Below, piece by piece: positions 12,174 to 23,316 of a stretch of 64,000 nt of DNA. The stretch's first letter is position 1; every line of letters starts with the position of its first letter. The DNA comes from Burkholderiaceae bacterium (lineage in GTDB: Bacteria > Pseudomonadota > Gammaproteobacteria > Burkholderiales > Burkholderiaceae_E). Both the position numbers and the translations under genes were made by a program. The stretch spans positions 2,848,484-2,912,483 of the forward strand of contig JAOSJU010000001.1 in NCBI GenBank assembly GCA_027493945.1, in the 5' to 3' direction. The notes below the pieces were generated by a model. That model did not search any database and was not told the origin of the DNA. It saw only the letters and a program-made list of their open reading frames with translations.

Positions 12174-13265
12174 ATGACCACCGCCGCCGCCGATGCCGCA
12201 CTTGCCGAGCTGCGCGACCGCGTGCGGGCAGCGGCCGCGGCGCGGAGCGGCCTTTGCATCCGCGGCGGCGGCACCAAGGACTTCTACGGCGAGGCGCCAG
12301 CGGGCGAGCTGCTGGACATGCGCGGCTATCGCGGCATCGTCAGCTACGAGCCGACCGAGCTGGTAATCACTGCGCGTTGCGGCACGCCGCTGGCGGAGGT
12401 GCAGGCCACGCTGGCCGAACGCCGGCAGATGCTGGCGTTCGAGCCGCCGTCGTTCGGTGCCGCGGCGACGGTCGGCGGAGTGGTGGCGGCGGGGCTGTCG
12501 GGGCCGCGTCGCGCGAGCGCAGGCGCCGCGCGCGACTTCGTGCTCGGCGTCACGCTGCTGGATGCCGGCGGCCGGGCCCTTGGCTTCGGCGGCCAGGTGA
12601 TGAAGAACGTGGCTGGCTACGACGTGTCGCGGCTGGCCTGCGGAGCGCTCGGAATCCTCGGGCCGATCCTCGAAGTGTCGCTGAAGGTGCTGCCGCTGCC
12701 GGCGGCCGAATGCACGTTGCGCATGTCGCTCGACGAAGCCACCGTGTTGCGCGCGATGAACGAGTGGGGTGGGCAGCCACTGCCGATCTCCGCCACGCTG
12801 TGGCGTGCCGACGAGTTCTTGCTGAGACTGTCCGGCGCCGCCGCGGCGATTGACGCCGCGGCGCTGCGCTTCGAGCGCGAGCACGGTGCGGTGCGGCTGG
12901 ATGCGGGCGCAGCCGCTGCGCTGTGGACCCGAGTGCGTGAGCAGACCGACGCGTTCTTCGACGGACTGCAGCCGCTGTGGCGCCTGTCCGTGCCATCGGT
13001 CGCGCCGTCGCTCGCGCTGCCCGGTGCGCAGGCGATCGAATGGGGCGGTGCGCTCCGCTGGCTGCGCAGCGACGCGGACGCGACGACGATCCGGGACGCG
13101 GCGGCCCGCGCCGGCGGCACCGCGACGCTGTTTCGCGGCGGCGATCGTTCGGCCGGCGTGTTCCATCCGCTCGCGCCGGTCAACGCGGCGCTGCAGCGGC
13201 GGCTGAAAGACGCGTTCGACCCGGGCCGGATCTTCAATCCGGGTCGCATGTATCCGGACCTCTGA
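12174..13265 (+). CDS. glcE: Glycolate oxidase FAD-binding subunit GlcE
   Basis: 363 aa; FEPPSFGAAATVGGVVAAGLSGPRRASAGAARDFVLGVTLLDAGGRALGFGGQVMKNVAGYDVSRL. Confidence 0.92.
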   Translation: MTTAAADAALAELRDRVRAAAAARSGLCIRGGGTKDFYGEAPAGELLDMRGYRGIVSYEPTELVITARCGTPLAEVQATLAERRQMLAFEPPSFGAAATVGGVVAAGLSGPRRASAGAARDFVLGVTLLDAGGRALGFGGQVMKNVAGYDVSRLACGALGILGPILEVSLKVLPLPAAECTLRMSLDEATVLRAMNEWGGQPLPISATLWRADEFLLRLSGAAAAIDAAALRFEREHGAVRLDAGAAAALWTRVREQTDAFFDGLQPLWRLSVPSVAPSLALPGAQAIEWGGALRWLRSDADATTIRDAAARAGGTATLFRGGDRSAGVFHPLAPVNAALQRRLKDAFDPGRIFNPGRMYPDL

Positions 13266-13271
13266 ACCCGA

Positions 13272-14531
13272 ATGGAAACGCATCTCGCCGACTGGCTGAA
13301 GGGTACCGCCGACGGGGCCGAGGCCGAACTGAACCTGCGCCGCTGCGTGCACTGCGGCTTCTGCCTGGCGACCTGCCCCACCTACCAGTTGCTCGGCGAC
13401 GAGCTCGACTCGCCTCGCGGGCGCATCTACCTGATGAAGCAGGTCGCCGAGGGTGTCCAGCCCGGCGCCGCGACGCTCGCGCACCTCGATCGCTGCCTCA
13501 CCTGCCGCAACTGCGAGACCACCTGCCCGTCGGGCGTCGAGTACGGGCACCTGGTCGACGTCGGCCGCAAGCTGGTCGAGGAACGGGTGCGCCGGCCGCC
13601 GGGCGAGCGCCTGCTCAGGTTCGCGCTGCGCGAGACGCTCACGCGCCGCTGGCTCTTCGATCCGGCGATGCGCATCGGCCAGCTGCTGCGTCCGCTGCTG
13701 CCCGCGGCGCTGCGCGACAAGGTGCCGGAGCGCCGGCCCGCGGGCGCCTGGCCGCGGGGTGCGCACGCGCGCAAGGTGCTGATCCTGAACGGCTGCACGC
13801 AGCCGGCGATGATGCCCGTGATCGACGCGGCGAGCGCGCGCGTGCTCGACCGCCCGGGCATCGAAACGGTGCTCGAGCAGCGCTCGGGCTGCTGCGGCGC
13901 GATCCGCCACCACCTCGCCGACCCCGAAGGGGCGCTGGCGCAGGCGCGTCGCAACATCGACGCCTGGCTGCCGCACCTGGAGCGCGGCGCCGAGGCGATC
14001 GTGATCAACGCGTCGGGCTGCGGCGCGATGGTCAAGGAGTATGCGCACCTGCTGCGGGAAGACGCGGCTTACGCGGCGAAGGCGCAGCGCGTGGTCGCGG
14101 CCACGAAAGACCTCGCCGAGTGGCTGCCTGCGCAGCTTGCCGGCTCGATCGACACGATTCGCGCGCGCATCGATGCACGCAAGGACGCGCGCGCGGGCGT
14201 GCCCGAGCGCGTTGCCTTCCATCCGCCGTGCACGCTGCAACACGGCCAGAGGATCCGCGGCGAGGTCGAGCGGCTGCTCGACGCGCTGGGCGTCGAGCGA
14301 CTGGCGGTGGCCGAGTCGCATCTGTGCTGCGGATCGGCCGGCACGTATTCGGTGCTGGAGCCCGCGCTTTCCCTTCAGTTGCGCGAACGCAAGCTCGACC
14401 ACCTGCAGGCCGGCAGGCCCGACCTGATCCTGTCGGCCAACATCGGCTGCCTCGCGCACCTGCAGGCCGGCACCGGGACGCCGGTGCGGCACTGGATCGA
14501 GTGGCTAGACGAGGCGATGGCGGGGCGCTGA
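13272..14531 (+). CDS. glcF: Glycolate oxidase iron-sulfur subunit GlcF
   Basis: CVHCGFCLATCPTYQLLGDELDSPRGRIYLMK...CLTCRNCETTCPSGVEYGHLVDVGR; CCG motifs. Confidence 0.95.
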   Translation: METHLADWLKGTADGAEAELNLRRCVHCGFCLATCPTYQLLGDELDSPRGRIYLMKQVAEGVQPGAATLAHLDRCLTCRNCETTCPSGVEYGHLVDVGRKLVEERVRRPPGERLLRFALRETLTRRWLFDPAMRIGQLLRPLLPAALRDKVPERRPAGAWPRGAHARKVLILNGCTQPAMMPVIDAASARVLDRPGIETVLEQRSGCCGAIRHHLADPEGALAQARRNIDAWLPHLERGAEAIVINASGCGAMVKEYAHLLREDAAYAAKAQRVVAATKDLAEWLPAQLAGSIDTIRARIDARKDARAGVPERVAFHPPCTLQHGQRIRGEVERLLDALGVERLAVAESHLCCGSAGTYSVLEPALSLQLRERKLDHLQAGRPDLILSANIGCLAHLQAGTGTPVRHWIEWLDEAMAGR

Positions 14532-14556
14532 CCCCGCCCCGGCATCCCGGTTCGCC

Positions 14557-17500
14557 TCAGCGCGTCAGTTCGCGCCAGTTCAGGCGTCGCACGTTGGCGG
14601 CGAACGGCGCCGTCGGATTGCCGAAGACCGGATACTTCGCATCCGACGTCGTGACGATCGTCACCGTCTTCCCGCTGGGAAGCTTGACGATGTTGATGCC
14701 GACGATGAGCGTGTTGCCGATGTTGACGGCCCAGCCGGTGTCCGCAGCCCTGGTCCTGGTCGGCCACGGATCGACGAAATAGAGCCAGCTGGTGCCGCCG
14801 ATGTTGCAGACGTTCGGGTCCGGGATGTTCGACGGCACGACCCACCAGCCCATCTGGTACTTCGGATCGACGTTGACGCGCTCCCCGTCCTTCACGTCGA
14901 AGTCCATGTACCAGCCGGCCTTGTCGGGTGCCATCGCCGAGTACGACAGTTGCCGCGTGCCGACGTCTCCGGAGAGATCCTGGACGACCACGTCGGGGCG
15001 ACTGCGGAAGTTGCCGTACGGCGGCGAACTCAGGTCGTCCTTGATCGCATACAGGGACATGCGATCCGTCGAGCCGACGTCGCTGTTGCCGAGGTATTTT
15101 CCTGCGCCCAGCAGGATGACGCGCCTCTGCGCGCCGCCGATCCTGACTGCGGCCAGTTCCGGCTTGGTGGTGATCGGTTGGGTCGGAACACCGTTCGTCT
15201 TGCCGATGGTCGTGATCTTCGTCGCCGTATTCGCGACGACGTCGAAGCGCCAGACGTTGCCGTCGAGGTCGCCTCCGTAGGCGTGCTGGGTCGAGTTGTC
15301 CAGGTTCGTGTCGCTCACCCAGTTGTTGATCTTTGCGATGCCGCTCTTCGACGGGTCGGTGACGGCGTTGTCGGTCACGATCTCGGCGAGTTTCGAGCCA
15401 TCGGAGGCCTTGAGCACGAACAGTCGTCCCTTGCCGTCTCCGGGCGACGCGTTGTTGTAGCCCGACGCGACGATCACGACCCACTGGCCGTTCACCTTGG
15501 TGATGACGGCGTTGCCGAAGGTGTGGCCGAGGTTGGTGTCGGCGAACTCCCAAAGCAGTTTCGGGCTTGCCGGGTCGGTGACGTCGAGGGCGTAGTAGGC
15601 GCGCCCGCCCTTGCCCAGGCCGCCCACGAGAATCGTCTTCCACTGGTTGGCGTTGCAGGTGGCCGAGGGGCAGACGTCGCCGACCACGATGGGGCCGTCG
15701 ACGTAGAAGCGGTGGTTGGTCGCGTAACTCTTGTCGGCAAGCTTGTAGAGCTGCGGGATCACCGCGGTCGGCACGTAGGCCCAGAGCTCGTCGCCGGTGT
15801 CGCCGTTGAAGGCGTGCAGCATGCCGTCGTTGCCGCCGGCATAGACCACCGATTGACGGCTCTTCTTCTGCTCGGCGAACTGCGCGTAGTTGCCGTCGGC
15901 GTAGGCGAACGGGGGCTTGCGCACGTACACCGGCGCGGCGTCGACGATGTCGCCAAGCGCGTGCTTGCGGTCGCGGTAGAGCTTCCAGGTGTTGGCGCCT
16001 TCGTCCTCGTGCTGGGTCTGGCCGCGGATGAAGCCGATGATCGATGCCTGCGTCGCCTGCGCCTGCTCGGTGGCCGTCAGGTCCGGATACTGGGAGAGCT
16101 GGCCGCCGCCAGGGTTCGTCGGCCCGGGCTGGAAGTAGTTCGCCGCGATTTGCGTCGCCAGGTTGGCTGCCGTGAAAGCCTCGAGCGTGCCACCGCCGTT
16201 GAAGTAGATGTTGCGCGTGTCGCTCGCTGTCGACACTTTCGCGTCCAGTCTGGCCTGGGCCGACCAGATCGCGGTGTCGGACACGGTTCCGACCGAGAGA
16301 TCGATCTCGCGCGCGGTGATGTCCCCGTCCCAGTCGACCGTCGTGTACATGGCGATGTAGGCGTAGTTGTCGCCGGCCACGGGCTCCGGGTTCGAGGTCG
16401 CCGCCGCGGCAGCAGACGCGGTTCGGGCGGACACCCCGGAGAGCGCCTTCTGGATGCCCTTGGCGAGGGCCTCGGGCGACTTGGCGCTGAAGTACTTGCC
16501 GCGGCCGTTCACCGCGGCGTGCCACAGGTCGTCCACGCGATGCAGGTCTTCGTCGTCCATCGGGTCGGGCCAGTTCTTCGTGCCCTGCTTGAGCGCCTCG
16601 AAATCGGCGCAACCGCCCGAGTCGTAGTTCTCGCAGTACTTGAGCGAACCGTCGATGCCCGGGCCCAGCGTGAAGGTCGTCATGTGCTGGTGAGTCGCCT
16701 TGTCGGTGCCGGCACCGGGCACGTTGTTCTCGCAGACCTGGTAGGTCGTTGCGCCGACCGTTGCGCCGGTGCAGTTGCCCAGCGCAGGGGTACGCAGGTC
16801 GGTCTGGTAGTAGTACATCGCGACGTCGGCGAGCGAGTTCTCGGTTCCCCCAGTGGTCGAGGCCGTCGTGGACACCAATGCGGCGGCAGTCGGATTCGGA
16901 TCGGGGACCAGGCTGGACCAGTTCGCCGCGCATTCCTCCACGAGCGTGGTACTGCCTTTCTTGGTCCACGCACTGGTTGACGGCGAACCCGGGGGCTCGA
17001 TCGGTGTCGTGACGGTCTGTTCCTCCCGAGTGCGCGACACCGTCCGCCTGCCGCTGGAGCAGTTCTTGTTCGACTGCCATCGCTTCGTCGAGGTCGAATA
17101 CGAGTAGCGTTGATAGGTCGCGACTGACTGGCTGATGGTTCCGTCCCACATCGGTCGGGGGAGCCGAGCCGTCCTGGTTGCCGATGTCGCTGGACCCGTC
17201 GAGCCGGTAGCCGGCGTTGCCGTTCCAGAACCCGTCGGTGGTCAGGATGGAGAAATTCTGCTGGCAGGAATACTGGACCGGATCGTTGCCCAGCTTGCCT
17301 GCGTAGATGCGGCCGACCTTCGAGAGGGCTGCGCGCAGCGGCGTGCCGCCCGACGCGCTGGTGCCGTAGAGCTTGCTGAAGATCTTCGTGCGCTGGTCGC
17401 AGCCCGGGGCAGCGGCGCAGAAATCGTCGATCGCCTGGAACGAGTTGCTGCTGTTGCTGGTGCCCGTGTAGCTGTGGGTGGTGAATCCGATGCGATAGCT

Positions 17501-18175
17501 CGACGGCTCGGAGATGCTCGCGAGCGCGCGGCCGATCGCCGTCTTGGCCGTCAGGATCCGGATGCGGTAGTAGCTGTACCAGTTGGCGAAGTTCTGCCGC
17601 TCCGCGGTACCCACGGTGACCTTGGCGAACTTGCCGGAGACGTCTCCGTTGCACTCCTTGTAAAAGGCGGTCGAGGTGTCGACGCTGCCGTCGGCCTTGT
17701 ACGTGTAGGACATCGCCGGCTGCGTGCCGCTGTAGGTGTAGTAGTAGGCCGCCTGCGCGCTGTCGTTGCCGCCGTTGTAGCTGGTTGTGTCGTCGTAGGC
17801 CCTGAAAGAGGTCGAGAGATTCACCCTGGACGACGCCGCATCGAAGCCATCGTACGGCGCGTTCGTGAAGGCGACGTCCGGGAAGCTCGTGCCATCGACC
17901 CTGACCGGCGGTGCATAGGTGACCGCGGGGTTGTAGTACACGCCGTTGCACTGGGCCGACTTGTAGCCGACCTTGCTGCGAAGATCCCTGACGTGATCCG
18001 GCAGGTGTGTCCACCCCATCGAGCCCGAGTCGTCGAAAATGATCGTCACGTTCGGCTTCACCTCGCCGCTCGTGCCGGATGCGAGTGGCTTGTCGGTGAG
18101 ATCGACGCTGGCGCCCCAGGCCAACGGGGTCACCGCGAGCCACAGGGCTAGAAGACGAGACGATTTCCTGACCAT
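14557..18175 (-). CDS. pilY1: Type IV pilus tip-associated protein PilY1, interrupted by an apparent 1-nt frameshift near 17157-17161
   Basis: VWA-like NVTIIFDDSGSMGWTHLPDHV at N-term; C-terminal beta-propeller YAGGNDGMLHAFNGDTGDELWAYVP...KGGRAYYALDVTDPASPKLLWEF; adjacent to pilX/W/V. Confidence 0.9.
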
Positions 18176-18191
18176 GGCCAGACTCTCCGAT

Positions 18192-18833
18192 TCAGAACCC
18201 GATGACCGCCTGCACGACGCTCTCGGTGTTGCGCGGGCCGACGACGCGGGTGGTGACGCGGTAGTACTGCTGCGTCGTGCCGGTGAGGGGCAACTGCCCG
18301 TACGAGGCGCCGCCCTTGGTGCTGCCGGAACCGCCTCCCGAGGACTGGAACGCGGAACAGAAGACGGCGGGGTCGTTCGGCTGGCCTTCGCTGTCGCAGA
18401 TCCGGTTCACGACGTACGTCGCCGCATAGCCGTCCGGCAGCCTGTCGGAAGCCACGGCCGCCGCCACCATGCCGCAGGTGGGCAGTGCACTGCCGCCGGC
18501 CGCCCAGACCACGTCGTCGTCGGGGTTCGGGGTCCGGCTTCCCGACAGGTCGCAGGCCGCGCGCGACGTCGCGTAGTAGCCGGCCGCTGCCACGTCGTTC
18601 GCGAGCTGTTCGCTGTTCGCCGTCATCCATTCGATGGCCGCTTCGGTGCCGGTGTCGCCGGCCTGGGATGCCGTCTGCTTGAAGGCGAGGTTGCCGGCGA
18701 TCATGACGCCGGTGTCGACCATGCGCATCAGCGCGATGCCTCCCAGCGAAATCGCAACCAGCGCGATCAGGGCGATCAGCAGGGTGATGCCGCGCTGCCA
18801 GCGCATCGGCCGAGGGGTTGGAGTCTTCCGCAT
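18192..18833 (-). CDS. pilX: Type IV minor pilin assembly protein PilX
   Basis: RWQRGITLLIALIALVAISLGGIALMRMVDTGVMIAGNLAFKQTASQAGDTGTEAAIEWM; position in minor pilin operon. Confidence 0.82.
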   Translation of the reverse strand: MRKTPTPRPMRWQRGITLLIALIALVAISLGGIALMRMVDTGVMIAGNLAFKQTASQAGDTGTEAAIEWMTANSEQLANDVAAAGYYATSRAACDLSGSRTPNPDDDVVWAAGGSALPTCGMVAAAVASDRLPDGYAATYVVNRICDSEGQPNDPAVFCSAFQSSGGGSGSTKGGASYGQLPLTGTTQQYYRVTTRVVGPRNTESVVQAVIGF

Positions 18834-19924
18834 CAGCCCCCCCAGATCACGTTGCGGATCGGCACGATGGTCGTGAAGACCTTGTACCGGTAGTGCCGCT
18901 CGTCGCCGGTGAGGGCCCGGCTGGGCGGGGTGTCGCCGGGATCGCCGGTTTCCCACAGCGCCAGGCTCGCCGGGCTGACCTGCTCCTTCTCGTACTGGGC
19001 GCTGCGTGCCACCACCGCGATGCGCACCGCGCGAATCCGCGAGACGTCGGCCGCGAGCGGGTTGCTCCAGTCTCCACAGATGGAGCCCGCGGTCGCGTCG
19101 CACCACTGGCTGACCTGCACGCTGCCGGCCGCGGCGATGCCGTATTGCGCCTGCAGGTCGACGATCTCGTCGACGAGAGGCGTCGTGTTCGCGCATCCGT
19201 AGGGCGCGGCGGTCGTCGTCGGATTGACCTCGGTCAAGCGGTCACAGAGCACCTGGTAGCGCCCGTGCACGAAGTTGCCCATGTTCACGACGGCATCGCC
19301 GATCTCGTAGGTGGGTGCGACCGTGAAGACGTTGTTCGGGTTGGCCGGGTTGTACGGATGCTGCCCGGAGTTGTGCTGCAGGTTCCAGCCGTTTCCCGTC
19401 TTCTGCGGATCCTGCGACATCTGCATCAGGGTGCAGACCTTGCTGCCCTCCTTGCCGACGACGAGGAATGTCTGGTTCAGCGCGAGCCCTGCGTTGTTGT
19501 CCGCCGTGATGATCGAGGAGGCATTCGGCATGTTCTTGATGATCGACGTCGGGATGGCGGCGAAATCGGTATCCGATCGGAGGAATTCGATTGCGTCCGG
19601 ACCCGCTCCGCCATCCAGGACGACGACTGGCCTCAGGGTGCCGCCATTCGAGACCGTCGTGCCGTTGTAGTGGATGTTGATCCCGAGCGGACAAAGCGAG
19701 CCGCTCCCCCCGAACAGGCCATACCCCGCCTGCCTGACCTCGCGTTCGATCGAGAAGAGCGCGACCGCGCCGTTGACCTGGGCATCCGATCCGCCGGCGC
19801 TGGTCCGCTTCTGTCCTTCGAACACCGCCATCACCTGCTGGATGACGAGCACCGCAATCGAGCCGATCACCGGGGCGACCATCAGTTCGACCAGTGTCAC
19901 GCCTGTCTGTCGGGCCGGCTTCAT
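18833..19924 (-). CDS. pilW: Type IV minor pilin PilW
   Basis: MKPARQTGVTLVELMVAPVIGSIAVLVIQQVMAVFEGQKRTSAGGSDAQVNGAVALFSIEREVRQAGYG. Confidence 0.88.
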   Translation of the reverse strand: MKPARQTGVTLVELMVAPVIGSIAVLVIQQVMAVFEGQKRTSAGGSDAQVNGAVALFSIEREVRQAGYGLFGGSGSLCPLGINIHYNGTTVSNGGTLRPVVVLDGGAGPDAIEFLRSDTDFAAIPTSIIKNMPNASSIITADNNAGLALNQTFLVVGKEGSKVCTLMQMSQDPQKTGNGWNLQHNSGQHPYNPANPNNVFTVAPTYEIGDAVVNMGNFVHGRYQVLCDRLTEVNPTTTAAPYGCANTTPLVDEIVDLQAQYGIAAAGSVQVSQWCDATAGSICGDWSNPLAADVSRIRAVRIAVVARSAQYEKEQVSPASLALWETGDPGDTPPSRALTGDERHYRYKVFTTIVPIRNVIWGG

Positions 19925-19937
19925 GGCGATGGCGGCT

Positions 19938-20309
19938 TCAGTTGTCGACGTTGATGCGGGCTTCGGCGACGAACTGGTGCTCGTCGCCCCCAGGCAGTTG
20001 CCAGCGGATCGTCACCACCGCCCGGTCGCCGTTGATCGCGATCGAGCGCTTGCCGTTCGGCAGGCCCGCGACGTCGACGTCGGATTCGGCGTGGAGGCCC
20101 AGGTTGGCCGGGTCGCCCCACAGTCGCCCGAGGGCCTGGTTGGCCAGGAAACTGGCGTCGGCACGGTATTTCGCGTCGGTGACCGTGGTCACCGCGAAGG
20201 CTTGCATGGCGACGACGGCCAGGACGCCGATCGAGAAGATCAGCACCGCCACGAGGGCTTCGACCAGGGTGGCGCCCTCCTGCAGGCGCAAGGGTTTGGC
20301 TACGGGCAT
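19938..20309 (-). CDS. pilV: Type IV minor pilin PilV
   Basis: MPVAKPLRLQEGATLVEALVAVLIFSIGVLAVVAMQAFAVTTVTDAKYRADASFLANQALGRLW. Confidence 0.85.
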   Translation of the reverse strand: MPVAKPLRLQEGATLVEALVAVLIFSIGVLAVVAMQAFAVTTVTDAKYRADASFLANQALGRLWGDPANLGLHAESDVDVAGLPNGKRSIAINGDRAVVTIRWQLPGGDEHQFVAEARINVDN

Positions 20310-20842
20310 TTTCTGACGTCGCCGGTCGCGAGCACGTTCGGATCGCACATCGTGATCTGCCCCCCCGGACCGAACTGAAGGCGCAGGTCCCGGGTCTTGT
20401 CGGCGGCCAGCACGGTGGCCGGCAGGTCGAGATCGAGCCTGTCGATCGGGCTGCTCGCATCGATGTTTGCCGTGCGACGGCCCAGGCCGTCGAAGCTGAT
20501 CCGGGTGGCGCCGGCCGGCGTGACCGCCACGGCCACGTCGGAAGTGCCTTCGCCAGCGGCCCTGGTCTGGATTTCCTCGCCCGACAGCGCGACACGCACG
20601 GTCCAGCCCGCCGTGAGAGCGGCGTCGAGAACGAATTCGACCGGAACGTTGCGTTTCACGGCCTCGGCCCGGGCAAGTTGCAGCCCGGCCAGCATGCTCT
20701 CCGCCGCCGTGCGGATGCGGCTGTTCGCGAGCCATTCGACGCTCATCGGCGCCGAGAGGACCATCATGATGGCGATCACCGTCACCACGATCATCGCTTC
20801 GATGACCGAGAAGCCGCGCTGCCGCCGAGGCGCCGTCAGCAT
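20300..20842 (-). CDS. fimT: GspH/FimT family pseudopilin
   Basis: MLTAPRRQRGFSVIEAMIVVTVIAIMMVLSAPMSVEWLANSRIRTAAESMLAGLQLARAEAVKRNVPV. Confidence 0.88.
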   Translation of the reverse strand: MLTAPRRQRGFSVIEAMIVVTVIAIMMVLSAPMSVEWLANSRIRTAAESMLAGLQLARAEAVKRNVPVEFVLDAALTAGWTVRVALSGEEIQTRAAGEGTSDVAVAVTPAGATRISFDGLGRRTANIDASSPIDRLDLDLPATVLAADKTRDLRLQFGPGGQITMCDPNVLATGDVRKCP

Positions 20843-21240
20843 GAGTCCCCCTTGCGTCCGACCCAGCAGGATGCGCCGTTGCCCCACGGTGTCGTCGAGG
20901 TGCGGCCGTTGTTCTGGTTGATCGTGTAGCTGAAGCCGGCCATGGTGCCGGTGCCTGTCGCCGTGATCTGGAAAGTGGTCGCGGCCGTGTCGCAAGCGAA
21001 AGTGAAGTGTTTGCCGTTGCCCGGGCAGGCCGCGCCGGCGTAGGTGCGGTTGTCCTGGAACCATTGCTCCATCGCGATGCGGCCCTGGCCCAGCGCCGCG
21101 GTGGCTTCGGGGATGTTGCCGCGACGCACGTAATCCTGATATGACGGCAGCGCCACCGACGCCGGGATGGCCGCGACAGCCACGGCGATCATCAGTTCGA
21201 TCAGGGTAAAACCGGCATTGGCGACAGACCGGATGTGCAT
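20836..21240 (-). CDS. pilE: Type IV pilin PilE
   Basis: NAGFTLIELMIAVAVAAIPASVALPSYQDYVRRGNIPEATAALGQGRIAMEQWFQDNRTYAG. Confidence 0.88.
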   Translation of the reverse strand: MHIRSVANAGFTLIELMIAVAVAAIPASVALPSYQDYVRRGNIPEATAALGQGRIAMEQWFQDNRTYAGAACPGNGKHFTFACDTAATTFQITATGTGTMAGFSYTINQNNGRTSTTPWGNGASCWVGRKGDSC

Positions 21241-21474
21241 GATTGCGTCCTCCCCGAAATAACCTAGGTGCGCGTCGAGCGCCTACCTAGCGTCGGGCGA
21301 CGAGCGCGCGGTTCGTCTCGACAAGTGGCGTCGGGTGTCGAAATCCGGCAGTTCAGGACGAGCGAGTGTATGGAGGCGTCTGCCTCCGGGCGTGGGCGGA
21401 GCGACGGAAGGTGGCTCGCAGGCGACGAAGGACGCTATGCGCAGGAAAGCGTGAAAAAGATCACGCTGCGTTGC

Positions 21475-22234
21475 TCAACCCCGGTGCCAGTCGATCAGCC
21501 GCCAGCGCACCCGGTCTTCGTACGCGACGACCGGGCGCCGCCCGCCGGGCCAGCGATACTCGCCGGTCCACTCGCGCTGCACCCAGCGGTGCACGCCGGG
21601 CGCATACCAGATCGTGTCGAAGCGCTGCGGCCACTCGCGCCAAGGTGTCGACGTGGCGGAAGTCGATCACTCGCTCGACGCGCAGCGCGACGAACTCCCC
21701 GGCGGGCACCCTGACGCGCTCCCAGCCCGTCGCGGTCAGCCATTGCCGCCACGGCAATCGGCCGCTGGCCTGCGGCACCCGGTACCAGGTCGCGTCGCTG
21801 CGGCGCGCGCCGGCCTCGAGCCGGTCGGGCAGAAGCGGCATCGGCCGGGTGAAGGTCTGCACCGCGTCGTAGGCGGGCTCGACGATCACGTCCCAGGGCC
21901 GCGCCCAGCGCTCCTCGCCGGCCGCGGCGCCGTTCGCGTCGGCGAGCGTCACCACGATCGGCGCGCCCTCGGGCGTGTCGCCGACAGATCCGGGCTCGGA
22001 CGGTGGCCCGGCGCGCACCACTTCGGCGTTCAACTCGCCGACCTTCGCGCCCCGGTACAGGTCGATCGTCTCGTAGCGCCAGCGCTGGCCGAGTCGCACC
22101 TGCGGCGTGGCGATCGGGCCCGGCGGCGGCGCCACGAACTGCGGCGCGGCGCAGCCGATGGGCAGCAGCCCGGCGGCGGCGACCAGCAGGCGACGGCGAT
22201 GCGGCGACGGCGGCAATACAGGCAGGCGGGTCAT
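21475..22234 (-). CDS. Putative lipoprotein, interrupted by an apparent 1-nt frameshift near 21640-21645
   Basis: MTRLPVLPPSPHRRRLLVAAAGLLPIGCAAP lipobox; removing one T at CCTTGG continues as DTWREWPQRFDTIWYAPGVHRWVQREWTGEYRWPGGRRPVVAYEDRVRWRLIDWHRG*. Confidence 0.65.
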
Positions 22235-22271
22235 GGCGACTGCGGCAGGCCCGGCGAGCGCGGCGCGGCGG

Positions 22272-22619
22272 CTACGGAATCGCGCGCCCGTCGTTCAGCC
22301 GCAGCCAGCCCTTGATCATCCGGTAGGCGAACCAGACCTGCGCGATCACGAAGAACGGCACGAAGCCGATCGTGAGCACGGTGGGCACGAGCAGCAGCAC
22401 GAACCAGAGCAGGCCCCACCAGAACGAGCGCGTCTGCCAGGCGAAGTGCGACTCGTAGAACGTGCCGCGCGCGTCCTCGCGCTCGAGGTACGCGAGGATC
22501 AATCCCACCACGAAGCCGATGATCGACACCAGCCCGAGCAGGTGCATCGCGTAGCCGAGCATCGCGTACTTGCGCAGCGATTCCAGCCGGGCCGAGTCGA
22601 GTTCGACGACGCTGTTCAT
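22272..22619 (-). CDS. Small integral membrane protein (DUF4870-like)
   Basis: 115 aa with multiple TM segments; LRKYAMLGYAMHLLGLVSIIGFVVGLILAYLEREDARGTFYESHFAWQTRSFWW. Confidence 0.65.
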   Translation of the reverse strand: MNSVVELDSARLESLRKYAMLGYAMHLLGLVSIIGFVVGLILAYLEREDARGTFYESHFAWQTRSFWWGLLWFVLLLVPTVLTIGFVPFFVIAQVWFAYRMIKGWLRLNDGRAIP

Positions 22620-22621
22620 GC

Positions 22622-23272
22622 TCAGATCCCCGAAACGAAGGTGCGGATGCCCGAGGCGACGAACTGCACGCCGATGCAGATCAGCAGGAAGCCCATCAGC
22701 CTCGTCATGACCTCGATGCCGTTGGGGCCCAGTCTATTCGAAATCGACCGCGCGCTGCGCAGCACCACCCAGGTGAGCAGGCTGGCGCAGGTGATCGCCG
22801 CGAGCGTGGCGATCCAGGCCAGCAGCGCATCGGCCCAGCCGCCGAGTTCGCGGATCTCGGTGGAGATGCCGATGATCACCGCGATCGAGCCCGGGCCGCT
22901 GATGCCGGGCAGCGCCAGTGGGAAGAAGGCCGGGTTCTGGCCGGCGCCGGGACCGCGTGCGCCGCGCTCGTCGCGGCCGAAAAGCATGCCGTGGCCGAGC
23001 AGCGCGACGACGATGCCGCCGGCGATGCGCAGCGCGCCATACGAGATGCCGAAGGAGCTGAGGATCAGGCCGCCGGCGAACAGGCTGACCGTGAGGATCG
23101 CGAAGACGTAGATGCTCGCGTCGCGTGCCAGGCGAGCGGTGCCGCGATCGTCCAGCGGCGCGCTGAGCGCGTTGAACAGCGGGATCGCCGACGGCGGATT
23201 GATGATCGTGACGAGGCTGAAGAACGAGCCCAGGAAGAAGCTCGCGAACAGCCCCGCCGCCGAGCCGGCCAT
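22622..23272 (-). CDS. MarC family integral membrane protein
   Basis: FFSLVTIINPPSAIPLFNALSAPLDDRGTARLARDASIYVFAILTVSLFAGGLILSSFGISYGALRIAGGIVV. Confidence 0.85.
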   Translation of the reverse strand: MAGSAAGLFASFFLGSFFSLVTIINPPSAIPLFNALSAPLDDRGTARLARDASIYVFAILTVSLFAGGLILSSFGISYGALRIAGGIVVALLGHGMLFGRDERGARGPGAGQNPAFFPLALPGISGPGSIAVIIGISTEIRELGGWADALLAWIATLAAITCASLLTWVVLRSARSISNRLGPNGIEVMTRLMGFLLICIGVQFVASGIRTFVSGI

Positions 23273-23316
23273 GGGTCAGGGCGCGTGCGCGCTGCGAACG
23301 ATCACGCGCCGGGCCC

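Noticed and set aside
14950-16980. 676-aa plus-strand ORF opposite pilY1
   Set aside because: Low-complexity V/A/G/R/H composition; pilY1 on the minus strand is clear.
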